Positions 9,155 to 19,917 of a stretch of 30,128 nt of DNA are shown in pieces. Location of the stretch: the NCBI RefSeq assembly GCF_001949145.1, contig NW_019091385.1, forward strand, positions 1,150,268 through 1,180,395, read 5' to 3'. Below the pieces are notes generated by a model, which saw nothing but the letters and a program-made list of their open reading frames with translations, did not search any database and had not been told where the DNA came from. This stretch comes from Acanthaster planci (taxonomy: Eukaryota > Echinodermata > Asteroidea > Valvatida > Acanthasteridae). Within the stretch, counting starts at the first letter, position 1, and the number at the start of each line of letters is the position of its first letter. The position numbers were made by a program, and so were the translations under genes.

Positions 9155-12100
9155 CTGAACACAGGCGAGATCACTTTATTATCATGATGGCAAAGAAAAC
9201 TTTGGAGCGTACAACTTGAAAGATATTGCTCTGTTATTAACATGAAAGATTGTAGAGTTACCGTAACAAAATATATATATATATATAGGCCTATAGGCCT
9301 ATATATATAAAGCAAAACAACCCAACAAACAAACAAAAAACAAACAAAATTCATGCTTCATAAGTGTGATTCGCCTAAAATCATGAATAGATTGTTGAGG
9401 GCGTCCTTACCTGATTAAAACCTGCTTCATAGGTGACATTATTTGGAACCAACTGATGATGGAAACGCCTGCGTTGGATCGCATCTTTTATGCTGTCACC
9501 ATACCACAATGCATCTACGGATACCTGTTGACCGAAAGGGATTTCGAAGACAATATTAACACTTAATGTTTACAGATGTTAAAACCACAGGGACACTTTA
9601 ATACATCTGCTGACGATGGATACAATATATTCTAATTCCTGCTGTTACAGAACGTTAGCTGTTAACATATTCACTAGATTTTAGCATTACATAGTATCTA
9701 ATAATATTCATATTTCTGTTAATACCACTGCAAAAGTCTACTGCTTTATGCATAACACTGGTAAGAGCATGTACTGTGATTATGCATCCATCATTGTGGT
9801 CACTTCTCCTGTTGAAGTTAATGACTATTGAATATGAGCATCACAGGGACTTTGGGAGGGTATACCAATTTTTTCAAGGGGAAACTTTCCGCGTGATAAA
9901 CATAGGATGTTAGTTTTGATCTTATTCAACAAATTGGTGTTTTTCACCTTCTTTCTCATTTTTGTCATCTGTTGCTTACTTTTTCCTTTCAAAACATATG
10001 TGATTCAAAACTGCTGCAAACTGCTTGCTGGCTACAGTGGCCTAAAAATTGAAATCACAGAAGAAGGAGGACTTTAAGGTATGAACTCAGCACACTCTTT
10101 CTCAAAGGCAAAAAAAAAAGGTTCTTCGGCACGGTTTTGCCTTGCGAAAGATTTTGCTGAGATCAAAACGTCAGGATTTACTTCTTTTGTTTTTGTTCCG
10201 TTTCCCCCATTTTTAAGGGGTGAGCAAGCGCCTACACCCCACCTCCCTCACGACACCCATGCTTTTGAAGTTAACATCGGCGTGGTGCACGACATTTTAG
10301 CGTTCAGTTCATGATGCTTTGAAACTAGCAAGCCTATGGCAGGTAAAAAGTTCCAGACTACAGACCCTTTTCACCTAGATTGCGCTAAATGTAAACAATA
10401 CCACCACGTGTGGACCGCCTCGGCCACGGTGATCGCATATATTCCTATGGGCAGCTTCAACCACGTGCAAGCGCACGTGCGAATACCGCATGCTTAGACT
10501 AGTTTAAATAAATCTATTAAGTAGCTTACTATCACAACACTATGCACTCATTACCATCATAACACATCATTAGTCCAGCACGATCGTGACATCACTGGGA
10601 AAAGGTTTATGTAGTAAACTCTGTGAAATCGCACTCGCGGAATTATGGAAGATAAATTTGTGTACCTGCGCCACACCAGTGGTAATGCGTGTACCTCCGG
10701 ATGCACCAACCACAAGTTTAACTTTGCCTTCATGATCCAAAACTATGGTGGGTGTCATGGAGGACATTGGTCGTTTTCCTGGCCGGATGAAATTTGAAAC
10801 GGAGGGCGGGACGCCGAAAGCGTTCGGTTCTCCGGGCTTTGAGAAATCATCCATCAGATCGTTGAAGAGGATTCCTGTCCGATTGCCACGAACTTTGGAT
10901 CCAAAACTGGACAAAATGGTCAGGGGTCAGTGATAGGTCAAATTGATTCTGATGATCTAGTATTCTTTAGTTTTCACAGCTTATAATCCGTGACTATTTG
11001 GCGAAGTAACGAAAGGTATACACAGATGTAATTTCCCTTTGTTCCAAATGTGATTGCATATAAATATATATTCTTTGTAATTTACATATTGTTTTTTTTA
11101 CTTACTAAAGGTTTATGGTGCTTGTCGCAGCTACAGCATTGCCGTATGTATCAACGACCGACAGGTGAGATGTGCCGCCATCAGGCTGATTGTAGTAGGC
11201 AGTATAGTAAGAAGGATCGTGAGACATGTTGTCATCAATAGCGGCTCGTAAGGAGTCTGCATAAGACTGTGACGTCATGTTTGCAACGACCTGGAGACCA
11301 AAGAAACCGAAGCTCCAATGTTTAATGGCTTACAGGAATTCTATCAAACAGGGCGACCATTGTTGATTCAGGTACATGTCAAATCTTATTAATATACAGC
11401 AATTCTCGGCCCTGGGAAGAAACTCATATCACACTTTGCCACCAATAATCCTCTTCAGATTCCTTGTTTTTTTTTATGATTCTCGTAGCCTATGAGCCCC
11501 AAGCTGGACCAGGAGAAGGCGCAATTTCTTTTAGCGACAGAGGCTCCAATGGTGTGAACTGCACTTCGCTGGTTCACGAATGACTCTGCACGCGTTACAG
11601 TTGCATCATACCAACCTCTTTTCAGCCGATGACGGGTGCTTCTTTTCAAGGCGGATAAAAAATTAATAAAGTTAGGGTTGGCCCTTTTTGGCAACTGTAC
11701 CACACTTTGTATACTCTACTTCACCCATATCTTTTTACACCAGGCAACTCACTTCTTTGACATCAACGTAGTCTTCATCTCCAAGAAATGATCGACCTGC
11801 ATACGCGAACTTGAAAGCCTCTACCATACGATGAGTTGTCAAGATTTCAGCTTCAGTTGTAGCAATGCTATCTGGACCAATGCCATAACCTAGAAAATGC
11901 ATAATTATTGGTTACAATACGAATTAAAATGAGTCCAAACGAAACGAAAAGGCACTTTGTGTCACTCGAAAAGAGAAAGTAATTGGTATTGCTGCAAATT
12001 GAGCGAAAAAAAGACTGTATACTTACATGAGTTTGAAATAGCACGAAACGGAGAGCGACGTTAGTTAAAAAGTAGAAACAACATGAGGCACAAAACAAGG

Positions 12101-15100
12101 CCAAAATTTAACAGCAGTGTGATAGACGATGACACATCAACATCTCATTGATGAAATGGAAAACTGCACATTATTTGAGACTTACACAAAAAGAAACAAG
12201 ACATATGAACAGTTGAGAAGAAATGATCAATCAAGAAAAGAGATATAGTATTAAAACAAGATAGAGAAGGTCACACTTGAAGATATTGAATAACATTAAT
12301 TAATTAGGAGAAATTTTAACAGAATAACGTGACTGGTCTATGATAATTTGACGCCTAAACCAATAGATTTACCCTGGAGGATGTTCATTATGAGTGCATA
12401 CACGGCACCACTGCCTGGTGGGGGAGGCGAGTACACCTTCATACCATCCAACTCAAACATCAATGGTTCCTTCCGTCGTACTTGATAATTTTCTAGATCT
12501 GCCTTTGTAATGATACCACCTAGGAAGAAAGTTCAGTAAAATCACAGTCGTTTCCAGATACAATGATAAATTTTAACGATCAGGGTCCGGATTTGAACAC
12601 AGGTTGTTCAAACATCGACTACAAATGAATAACAATCCATACAAAATCAGTGTCAAGGGCTCTACTCCAGATTGCATTAGTCACCTCTATCGGCAATGTC
12701 GGCCACGATGTCATCGGCAAGATCTCCTTTATAGAAAGCATTCTCTCCACCCTCTGCTAGTTTCTTATAAGTTTCAGCCAGTTTGATGTCGACCAGTGTA
12801 TCTCCTTCCTTCAGAATCTCCCCTTCTGAGTTCAGAAAAATTTCCCTTGAAAAAAAGTGGAATAAAAGTTAAATTGAACCGCTTAGGAAATTATGTTGAA
12901 ATTGGTAAACGGGGATGAAAATGTTATGAGGTGATTTACGTTTACTGGAGAAAGTCACTTTTTGGTACACTGTACTTTAGAGTTCATGCTTTTCAATCCA
13001 AGAGCACATGAAAGAGGGCCCTGAAAGAGAACCTGTATTCTGTTTGAAACAATCTTCAAGATATTTTGACTTGCTAAAAANNNNNNNNNNNNNNNNNNNN
13101 NNNNNNNNNNNNNNNNNNNNNNNNNNNNNNNNNNNNNNNNNNNNNNNNNNNNNNNNNNNNNNNNNNNNNNNNNNNNNNNNNNNNNNNNNNNNNNNNNNNN
13201 NNNNNNNNNNNNNNNNNNNNNNNNNNNNNNNNNNNNNNNNNNNNNNNNNNNNNNNNNNNNNNNNNNNNNNNNNNNNNNNNNNNNNNNNNNNNNNNNNNNN
13301 NNNNNNNNNNNNNNNNNNNNNNNNNNNNNNNNNNNNNNNNNNNNNNNNNNNNNNNNNNNNNNNNNNNNNNNNNNNNNNNNNNNNNNNNNNNNNNNNNNNN
13401 NNNNNNNNNNNNNNNNNNNNNNNNNNNNNNNNNNNNNNNNNNNNNNNNNNNNNNNNNNNNNNNNNNNNNNNNNNNNNNNNNNNNNNNNNNNNNNNNNNNN
13501 NNNNNNNNNNNNNNNNNNNNNNNNNNNNNNNNNNNNNNNNNNNNNNNNNNNNNNNNNNNNNNNNNNNNNNNNNNNNNNNNNNNNNNNNNNNNNNNNNNNN
13601 NNNNNNNNNNNNNNNNNNNNNNNNNNNNNNNNNNNNNNNNNNNNNNNNNNNNNNNNNNNNNNNNNNNNNNNNNNNNNNNNNNNNAACATATCCCTGAAAA
13701 TATTCAACAATATCAGAATAACAAAAGAAATAATAACCGGTTATTGATGCAGTATAAGTCCAATTTATCAAGAAGAATATGATGTAGCCCTCAAAGCATC
13801 TCACCAGTACGTTTCAGGTCTTCACCAATAGCAATATAGGTAACTTCTTGTGTCCTTAAATAGCCTGAAGTATGGTGGGCTTTCCTCCATCATTTGGGGA
13901 AACTACCGGTACACGATTTGATGGCCCTTCTCTGTCTGAACTTACAAGAAATTTTCGCCAAACCGTATACAAACTATACTTATTTTTCACATGTTCATTA
14001 CGAGTGCCATTTATAGTTACTGGTGAAAACCACTGCTACTTATTTCACAGATATTAAGATGTACCTACTTTGTTTCATGATTAACACCAAGTAGTTTATG
14101 AAAGTCCAGTTCACTACCTAACTCACCGGCCAATCTCTGAGCACTCGCCAGCATCAGCAGCCACGGCAGCCTTGGCGTATTGGTACTCGCCAGTTGGTTG
14201 TGGAGGTGGTTGTGATTGCAGTGGAGTGACTGTTACAGCGTTGTCATCCTTGTAATAATACAATAACCCCATGGTCACACTGACACCCACGGCCACTATC
14301 AGCAGCAAGGCAAATGCCACTTGCCATCTCAAAACCTTGGATTTTCTAGAGCAAACATAAAAATGGACTTCTTAGGGCAACAGAAAATTCGATGCAGACA
14401 TGCCTTGACAAAGTTTTTGACACTCCAAAGCACCCATCCATTGTTTCAACTATCAACTACCAGTGTTGGCCAAGTTTCATGTCGTTGTTTTCAGAGGTGT
14501 TCAAGCCCACAAGTGGAAACTTTGATAATAAATATTTTACAATAAGTTCCCAACTTGAAAGGCTATCAGAGGATTGAGATTTGCTGATTCGTTGTTTTTT
14601 CCAGTGCTCAGTTGCTTCTCATTTTCTAATGCTATTTTGCTAATTTTATTGCTTATTTTATCGTAGTGGTGTGGCAAAAGCTTTAGGCACAGATGTAACG
14701 TTATGAGGCATGTAGAAAATACACACGCACAAGACAAATCTCAGATGAACGAATTTGATGATGATCAGGAAGAAGTTCACTCTGAAAATGCTGACGTGGA
14801 TAATTCTGTACCAGATTTCAAAAACATAGATTTTAATCGGGAATGTAGGAGTATAAAGATGAATTTATGCTTCATTGATGAAAATAACAGGATCTGGGAG
14901 ATTGTGATTTGGGATTCGATATAGAAGCAGAGGATAATAATTTTGTCGGATGAAGAAGAGTCAATTTTTCGTTTAGAGGACAATGCCATTCATCTAGCCT
15001 AGTTTAAAAAGACTTGAGAAGCCACCAGCAAGAAGTGGAGTGACAAATATGAACAGGAGTATGGATAAAAAACAATGAGAAAGCAAATAGGAAGACTTTC

Positions 15101-18100
15101 TGGGCGGTCAGGCAAATCTGTTTCAACAAGTGGAAAGTACATGATTGTTATGAAAATCTTGAATAAAAAGTAATAGCGGCATGGAAGTAAACAAGACGCT
15201 GAACAGAGAATTGCTTAAACACCAGGTTGAATTTGACTTTCATGATGAAGCAATTAACTGATTATTACTTTTAGCATAAAAAGAATAAAATACCTTAGTA
15301 AGGGACTCTTAAAATAATCCAATTAGATTATTCGAAAAGGGGCTTAAATTAAAGGGCCTTATGTTATGAGGTTGGTACATTTTCCCGCCAATTGCCCTAT
15401 TTGTAAGTACTGTGACGCGACAGAGGGTGCTAGGCATGGCGCACAGCGGAAATTATAGATGGCACTCTGCCCAGTAACAGAGGCAGATGCTAGGCGCGCA
15501 TAACTGTATATTAAGCGAGTGCGGCGCATAGGCTCCGCCTTGTGCATAGTGCTAGTGCGATAGAGCAGCGAAAGTCACTGCTTGGTCACGTGAGCGCGTA
15601 CGCGGGCGTGGTCACAGCAGCGCGAAGGCTATATAAAGCGCGACGGGAGCACGATATGGCAGAACCTTGCATTTGGTTTCGTCTTTCTACAACAAACTGG
15701 AATGTGGTTTGAGCAGAGCAACTGAGCCGGCGTACAGGTAAGACCCTCGTACTTTGGGTCGTTATTGTGGTTAGTTCCTAGCCCCGAGTGGTGCATGTGT
15801 TGTCGAGGGGCTTAGTGGGTTAATTAAGGGGCTATTTGGTGGTATGGTAAGATTTCTTGTGGGAGCTTACGGTCGATTAACGGTGGATTGCTATCTCGCA
15901 GCGCAAGTTGTGAGTGGTGTACTAGCCCTGAGATAGCCCTTGTGGTCGAGTTCGGGCGGTCTGTTCTTGACACGGGTTTCTTGTTCTCGCGCTCGAACGG
16001 CGGGAACACGACTCAAGAACACATCACACACCATCTCCTCGTCACGGCTTTACAGGAGCACACGGAAAAACTCGTGAGATTTTGGTTTTTGAACAGCTGC
16101 AAAAGTGGAGAGGGGGCTTCCAAAGCCATAGACCATGTAGACAATGGGAAGTTTTGCAACATTAACATTAATTATTTTCCCAAACACAGAAACGAACATT
16201 CCTGTTCATACAGAAAAGAATTCAACCCATCCAGAACTTAACTCTCGAGAAACGTACATGGACGCCGCCATGTTGCATGTTGTTTGTTTCTTCCCGGCGT
16301 TCGAGCGGCCGATCCACGAATAACAAATCGAACTGTTCGTGAAAATACGGGAACAAGCCGCCCGCGGCGAACTCAGCCATTGACGTATTCAGGTCCCGGG
16401 GGCACTAGATGCACACGGGTTATCGTGGGGCTCATTGCTCCGGGCAAGGTCTAGTCACACAGTCTTCCCACTGAGAACGCCCTGTACTGGTGCATTGGTT
16501 GAGTGTGATTGTAGGAGTGTTGATGAATCAACCAGCCACTTTGATTGTTGTATATAAGTCAGGTGTCCAGGCGAAGCTTATTTAAAGTCAGGTCTGTCTG
16601 GTTACGTCATTAAGTTTCGGCCAATCAGATTAGGCATCATCTCAACGAAGACCAGAGATCATTGAACTTTCTTGGGGGACGGTATGCTTCGGTCCCAACG
16701 GACTTGTCCCTAGCCGTTCAGGGACTCTCCGGTACGTGATGTCCGTCGCGCCGCCCCTCGAGGAGGAGGGCGCCCTCACCTTCGTCGGATGGGCCACAGT
16801 ATTACGCTGTCTTATTTTTTACGCTTAAACATGTGTATTTTTTTCCATGGTGGTAATGAATGTACGCAGGTGGGCACGCATGAGGCTTTTAATGATAAAA
16901 CCATAATGACTGATTGAGTTGAAACTCCATATTTGCTACTTTTGCCAAGTTTAAAAAAAAAATCGGGCATGGGGTGGCCTAATTCGGGGGTGAGGGTGGA
17001 ATCCCAGCCCCTTAAGGGTATGAGGTCAACACAACGTATACCCAACGCATTTCTTTCAACCTTCTGGTATGTATGTAAATATTGGCTTGTCAAAAGTTCA
17101 AATGTGGATATCTAATGATACGCAAATCAGAAAATCGCATTCATCCAGGCCTTTACAGTTAGACCAGATAAGTCATCCAGATGCTGCTTTAGCAGTTTTT
17201 CAAGGGCCTGAATATCAACAACAGACTGCTAAGACAACAATCCGTCGTAAACCCATGAAATTAAGGTTATGCAATTACCAATCCTGATTGTACTCAAAAC
17301 TTAATACGCCACAAAGTGATCCAATGTTCGTGTAATGACTCTCCTGTAATTCAAAACTGTATCATCTATCACGTTATGGCTGTAAACGTCAATTTGCTGC
17401 GAAGATGGTTTAGATAGTTTGCACTTTATTTCCAAGTTCCTAATGAGTGTCTGGAAGTGAAAGGGTATTCATCGACGACGAAGTAATTGATGCAAAACTG
17501 CCCCGCTTGCCTACCCTCATCAATCTTGCTTTTTCATAACATTTGTTATGCAGTATATATGTTTGAAGAATATTTGTATTGGATGTGGATACAACTTTGA
17601 CGCCATTCGTTCACTGGAAGGACAGTTTTTTGTGACAAGATACAATGAAGTAAGAAATTTAAAGCCGTTTTGCTTCCTTTTCCAACTAAACATCACTGTT
17701 AGCCTTCGCACGGTATGGCCATATTACAGTTGCCGCAGAGCGCCACTGGTTTTTACTCTTCCCAGAACAAACCAAAGGCATACACAAAGTGGATTCAGAT
17801 AGAACGGAAACCGTAACGCTTGACCAGTAAAACGTTGAGTTTATGTCGTAAAAGAGGGACTGGATGTATGATGAATGACCCTTGCATACACCCAGTTTGT
17901 TTGAATGAAGTTAACCACTAAAAATGTTTCTCCCCAAACATTACGATGAATGAGCCTGAAGCCGCATTCGCTTTTAAATTGCCCCCCCCCGACACCAAGC
18001 GCTGGATACGCCGCTGGGCCTGTCAATGCAATTTCTTGTCGATGATGCTTCCAGAGTCTTTCAAGGTGTGTTTTGTCAACTGCAGTTGCAGCATTTCTGT

Positions 18101-18596
18101 TCATTCTATTTGGGAAAGTAGTAGCACACCTGTTTCTTGTCAATTACAATACTGTACTGTTGCAGCAGCTAGTTTGAGTTTTGAGAGGAATAGGAATAAC
18201 TATTCAAAGAAGACCCTTGGCACGTTTATATGCTTTCAGAATAGTTAGCAAAGGTTTTCGAAAGCTGCATGAAGACCTACAACAATTAGTTCTCTGTTCT
18301 GTTGACTCACTAGATGAACCACTTCTAATCTCCTGCATGGCTCCTCATTAACTGTTGGTATCTTTTCGAGTGCGGCATTTTTCATGATTGAATGTACTCT
18401 GTACTCTCTGTACTTCAATTGCACACTGTTTCTGTAGATTAACTCCAACTTCCAGGACGGTTGCACTTTGCCTTACTGTGCTTACTGAAAACGACAATCA
18501 AACTATTTTTACGCTATGCGACCCATCTTACCCTTTCACGTTTGATTTTTCTACATCAAGGCCTGTCAGCTCCAGCGTTGATTTGCCGTTTTCCAT
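9008..18596 (-). CDS. Gamma-glutamyltransferase (GGT), multi-exon gene
   Basis: The product is a type II membrane ectoenzyme of the glutathione pathway. The family cleaves the gamma-glutamyl bond of glutathione and transfers it to water or an acceptor, and it self-cleaves before a threonine to form two subunits. I joined exons 18532-18596, 14127-14345, 12685-12845, 12373-12519, 11753-11889, 11106-11290, 10666-10906, 9411-9524 and 9008-9154, all complement. Every junction has GT-AG borders and matching phase, except across the gap at 13081-13684. Visible hallmarks are [10 protein letters not shown] (nucleophile Thr), STINLYFGSKV, the GKRPMSSM and GASGGTRIT loops, and a C-terminal KGGYPAG. It could be orthologous to GGT1 or GGT5; an invertebrate GGT cannot be assigned to either by eye. 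Roughly human residues 59-192 are missing in the gap. A sister copy of its first exon lies at 2736-2800. Confidence 0.95.
9272..9309. repeat. AT microsatellite around a palindromic AGGCCTATAGGCCT core
   Basis: An AT dinucleotide run flanks a perfect palindrome centred on the core at 9287-9300, inside the last GGT intron. Confidence 0.85.
9411..9524 (-). CDS. GGT exon: small subunit, [11 protein letters not shown] to [10 protein letters not shown]
   Basis: A phase 0 exon between the acceptor TCGGTCAACAG and the donor GTAAGG. It encodes [20 protein letters not shown], then [18 protein letters not shown]. This matches the family LW.G.....A...PR.H.QL.PN.V pattern and keeps the N-glycosylation sequon NVT. 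Confidence 0.95.
10666..10906 (-). CDS. GGT exon: small-subunit active-site loops
   Basis: The acceptor is CATTTTGTCCAG. The first base completes Tyr, giving ..NLY-FGSKVRG, followed by [60 protein letters not shown] and [10 protein letters not shown]. The paired serines and the paired glycines of the substrate pocket are present. The residue normally Glu (human Glu420; Gln in E. coli) in the NNEMDDF motif is Leu here, checked in the codon CTG. The exon ends in phase 0 at GTACAC. Confidence 0.97.
11106..11290 (-). CDS. GGT exon: autoprocessing site and catalytic threonine
   Basis: The exon starts in phase 0 with [20 protein letters not shown] and contains [20 protein letters not shown] followed by STINL. 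The Thr after DGG is the family nucleophile, exposed by self-cleavage (human Thr381). The Thr and Asn of STINL match human Thr399 and Asn401. NMTS and NMSH are N-glycosylation sequons, and the first matches a conserved human site. It ends two bases into a Tyr codon at the donor GTAAG. Confidence 0.97.
11753..11889 (-). CDS. GGT exon: end of large subunit, [14 protein letters not shown] region
   Basis: The acceptor is GCATTTTCTAG. The exon encodes [20 protein letters not shown], then [25 protein letters not shown], matching the family motif H..VEAF.FAYA.R...GD..FVDV. It ends in phase 0 at GTGAGT. Confidence 0.96.
12373..12519 (-). CDS. GGT exon: large subunit, [12 protein letters not shown] region
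   Basis: The acceptor CTTTCTTCCTAG is followed by [20 protein letters not shown] and then the [19 protein letters not shown] segment. The GGI.T..DL..Y motif and the S.P.P.SG....L.LNIL.G motif are both classic for GGT. The exon enters completing a Gly codon and leaves one base into the next Gly codon at GTAAAT. Confidence 0.96.
12685..12845 (-). CDS. GGT exon: large subunit, [14 protein letters not shown] region
   Basis: The acceptor is TTTTTTTCAAG. Translation starts with one base completing a codon, then [19 protein letters not shown], then the [20 protein letters not shown] segment and [13 protein letters not shown], ending one base into a Gly codon at a GTGACT donor. This aligns with the family stretch in which a tyrosine-containing helix precedes the ..GA.AFY.G motif. 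Human GGT1 has a disulfide Cys at the position of Leu in EIFL. Confidence 0.95.
13081..13684. other. Assembly gap (604 N)
   Basis: Unsequenced stretch inside the GGT gene. By comparison with the family, the exons for GGSAVDAA to just before the residue preceding EIF (about 130 residues, including the substrate-binding Arg equivalent to human Arg107) must lie here or have been lost. The long reading frames that cross it are only artefacts of the Ns. Confidence 0.99.
14127..14345 (-). CDS. GGT exon 2: signal anchor, stem and start of large subunit
   Basis: After a TTTGCTCTAG acceptor, the exon encodes the basic KSKVLRWQ, a hydrophobic anchor of about 22 residues ([20 protein letters not shown]), a proline-rich stem ([10 protein letters not shown]) and then [18 protein letters not shown]. 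The last stretch is the conserved start of the GGT ectodomain, including the family Cys and the IGR motif. It ends two bases into a codon at a GTGAGT donor. Intron 1 is about 4.2 kb. The ORF has no in-frame ATG of its own, so translation must begin in an upstream exon. Confidence 0.93.
15560..15745 (+). promoter_or_regulatory. CpG-rich promoter-like segment with TATA box and splice donor
   Basis: A locally CpG-rich stretch contains CACGTG (15587-15592), a GC-box-like gcgggcgtgg (15602-15611), a strong TATA box TATATAAAG (15630-15638), and a consensus donor CAG|GTAAGA at 15735-15743. The layout fits a plus-strand transcript starting near 15660 with a short noncoding first exon, or an LTR. It lies inside intron 1 of GGT, antisense to it. 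No downstream coding exon was identified. Confidence 0.4.
15944..16378. mobile_element. MITE family 1, copy 2
   Basis: About 435 bases, same termini and interior as copy 1. The right terminus carries a small gcgg insertion (cccgcggcgaactc). The interior includes gccgccatgttgcatg, which resembles a YY1-type site. It lies just downstream of the CpG-rich promoter-like segment at 15560-15745. Confidence 0.8.
16383..16830. other. GC-rich segment, possible second promoter or LTR remnant
   Basis: It contains TATATAAG (16551-16558), a GTCCCT/AGGGAC hairpin (16706-16725) and a CpG-rich tail with gcgccgcccc and ggagggcgcc. Local composition differs from the surrounding AT-rich intron. No matching LTR partner or coding frame was seen in the window. 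Confidence 0.3.
18532..18596 (-). CDS. GGT coding exon 1: start codon and cytoplasmic tail
   Basis: The exon encodes 21 residues, [20 protein letters not shown] plus K, and two bases of the next codon, then a GTAAGA donor. The two leftover bases (GG) join the single leading base of exon 2 to give Gly, so the tail reads into KSKVLRWQ before the membrane segment. The ATG has G at -3 and G at +4. The short hydrophilic tail fits a type II protein. The assignment rests on matching phase, correct order, and independent conservation of the same exon at 2736-2800, because GGT tails are not conserved between phyla. Confidence 0.8.
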
Positions 18597-18800
18597 TTCA
18601 GCTTGGTAGGAGAATGTCTTGATATACAAAATGTTTTTGATGCTGTACACGCTGTACACGGACTAACTAGGTCTTCCTTGAAGCCCACAATACAGAGCTC
18701 GAGAAAAGTATAACCTGAAATGCAACAGGGTGTTTAACACAGCCAACTTCAAACAGTATCAAAATGTTTATTCAGTCGAGTGCAAAAACCACAGCAGAAC
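18597..18800 (-). promoter_or_regulatory. Putative GGT core promoter and 5' UTR
   Basis: The DNA just upstream of the ATG is shared with copy A (2801-3010). The best conserved piece is 17 identical bases (18773-18789; 2992-3008 in copy A), next to an AT-rich TTAAATA/ATAAACA stretch that could act as a weak TATA-like element. No CpG-rich promoter or canonical TATA box is visible. This is an inference from conservation and position. Confidence 0.4.
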
Positions 18801-19470
18801 CAGAGACACAAGAGCGCCACCCACTGAACGCGAGGTGCGCATGCCTACAACGGTACCACTAAATGTTGCTTATCAAGTACGAAGGGCGTGGCAACCGTTT
18901 TAAAGGGTCGCTGCATTGAACTTGTTTCAATATAAACCTTTACAATGCACCGTTGTGTCTCACTTAACTTCATTTTAATTTTTGTTTCACTATTTTCACG
19001 TGTATATTTTGTTGTTTTGGCTCAGTAGTTCCATATTAAAGCAAAGCTGTGATTTCATCTGAAGAGGAAAACCGTAACATTCATTCGTTTGCACATTAAT
19101 GATGGATTTTAAATATTTGGGCCTATTTGCTGTCCTAAATTTTCTTTTCTATGGTGGTTCAATAATGTGTAAGTACATAGCAATGATCCAACGAGCAATA
19201 ATTTCTCACTCTTGTTGACCGAAAGGTCTACCTGCCTCGAGCAAAAGCACCCCCGCATCGGTTGAGAAGAGCCATGTTGGTTGGAGCGTGTTCGTTGTAA
19301 ACGACGCCATCGCAAACGCATTCACTTCGTTATCATTTGTGAGTCAGCGAAGTACAGTTGTACCTTTTATCTGCATTTCATAAGACTTCATTGGTGGAGA
19401 TCTAAATGAGCATCCGTTGCTAGAAAATTGGACCCTTTCTTGGTCCCAGTCGGTGCGTATTGGCTGAAGC

Positions 19471-19917
19471 GGTTGAGTTCGGGCGGCCTGTTCTTGACAC
19501 GGGTTTCTTGTTCTCACGCTCGATCAGCGGGAACACGATTCAAGAACACTGTTCTCGGAAGGAGATTACACACCACCTCCTTGTCAGGGTTTTACAGGAA
19601 CACACTCGTAAGATTTTGATTTTTGAATAGATGCAAAAAGTAGACAGATGGCTTCCAAAGCCACAGACAATGGGCAGTTTTGCAAAATTAACATTAATTA
19701 TTTTTAAATTCCATAACAGAGGAATGAATGTTCCTATTTAAATTGAAAGGAATTCAGCCCAGTTATCCAAACAATAACTGAGGAATGAAGTACGGCCGCC
19801 GCCATGTTGCATGTTGCTTGCCACTAACTACCAGCCCCAACATTTGAGCGGCCGGCCCACGAACAACAAATCGTTCCTGTTCGTGAACATACAAGAACAA
19901 GCCGCGCGAACTCAGCC
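19471..19917. mobile_element. MITE family 1, copy 3
   Basis: About 447 bases, in duplicated block B upstream of the GGT gene. The left terminus is ggttgagttcgggcggcctg, and the right terminus is mutated to gccgcgcgaactcagcc. The interior matches copies 1 and 2 and shares gccgccatgttgcatg with copy 2. Confidence 0.8.

Larger units (their letters stand above)
14346..18531 (-). other. GGT intron 1, with nested repeats
   Basis: An intron of about 4.2 kb. It holds a fragment at 14703-14924 with an acidic 73-codon plus-strand frame ([18 protein letters not shown]) that looks like a decayed transposon ORF, the promoter-like segment at 15560-15745, MITE copy 2, the GC-rich segment at 16383-16830 and part of duplicated block B. 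A degraded frame near 17069-17290 shows no reliable domain. Confidence 0.6.

Noticed and set aside
10570-10665. Extension of the GGT frame past GVAQ ([10 protein letters not shown]...)
   Set aside because: The family continues with LWYG, found in the exon at 9411-9524; a GTACAC donor at 10665 ends the exon in the right phase, so this is intron read-through.
11050-11241. Plus-strand 63-codon frame over the catalytic exon
   Set aside because: Antisense shadow of the GGT exon at 11106-11290.
12955-13804. Long open frames of 229-275 codons on both strands
   Set aside because: They consist almost wholly of the N run at 13081-13684; the few real residues have no GGT or other similarity.
14703-14924. 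Acidic 73-codon frame as a real gene
   Set aside because: No splice support, early stops downstream and no domain; more likely a decayed transposon ORF inside an intron.
17069-17350. Zinc-finger-like Cys/His spacing in a broken frame
   Set aside because: It appears only after allowing frameshifts, and the spacing does not fit C2H2 or BED fingers convincingly.
19055-19075. Second hammerhead candidate (ctgaagagg...)
   Set aside because: It has the CTGAAGA word, but no helix II and no cleavage triplet in place.
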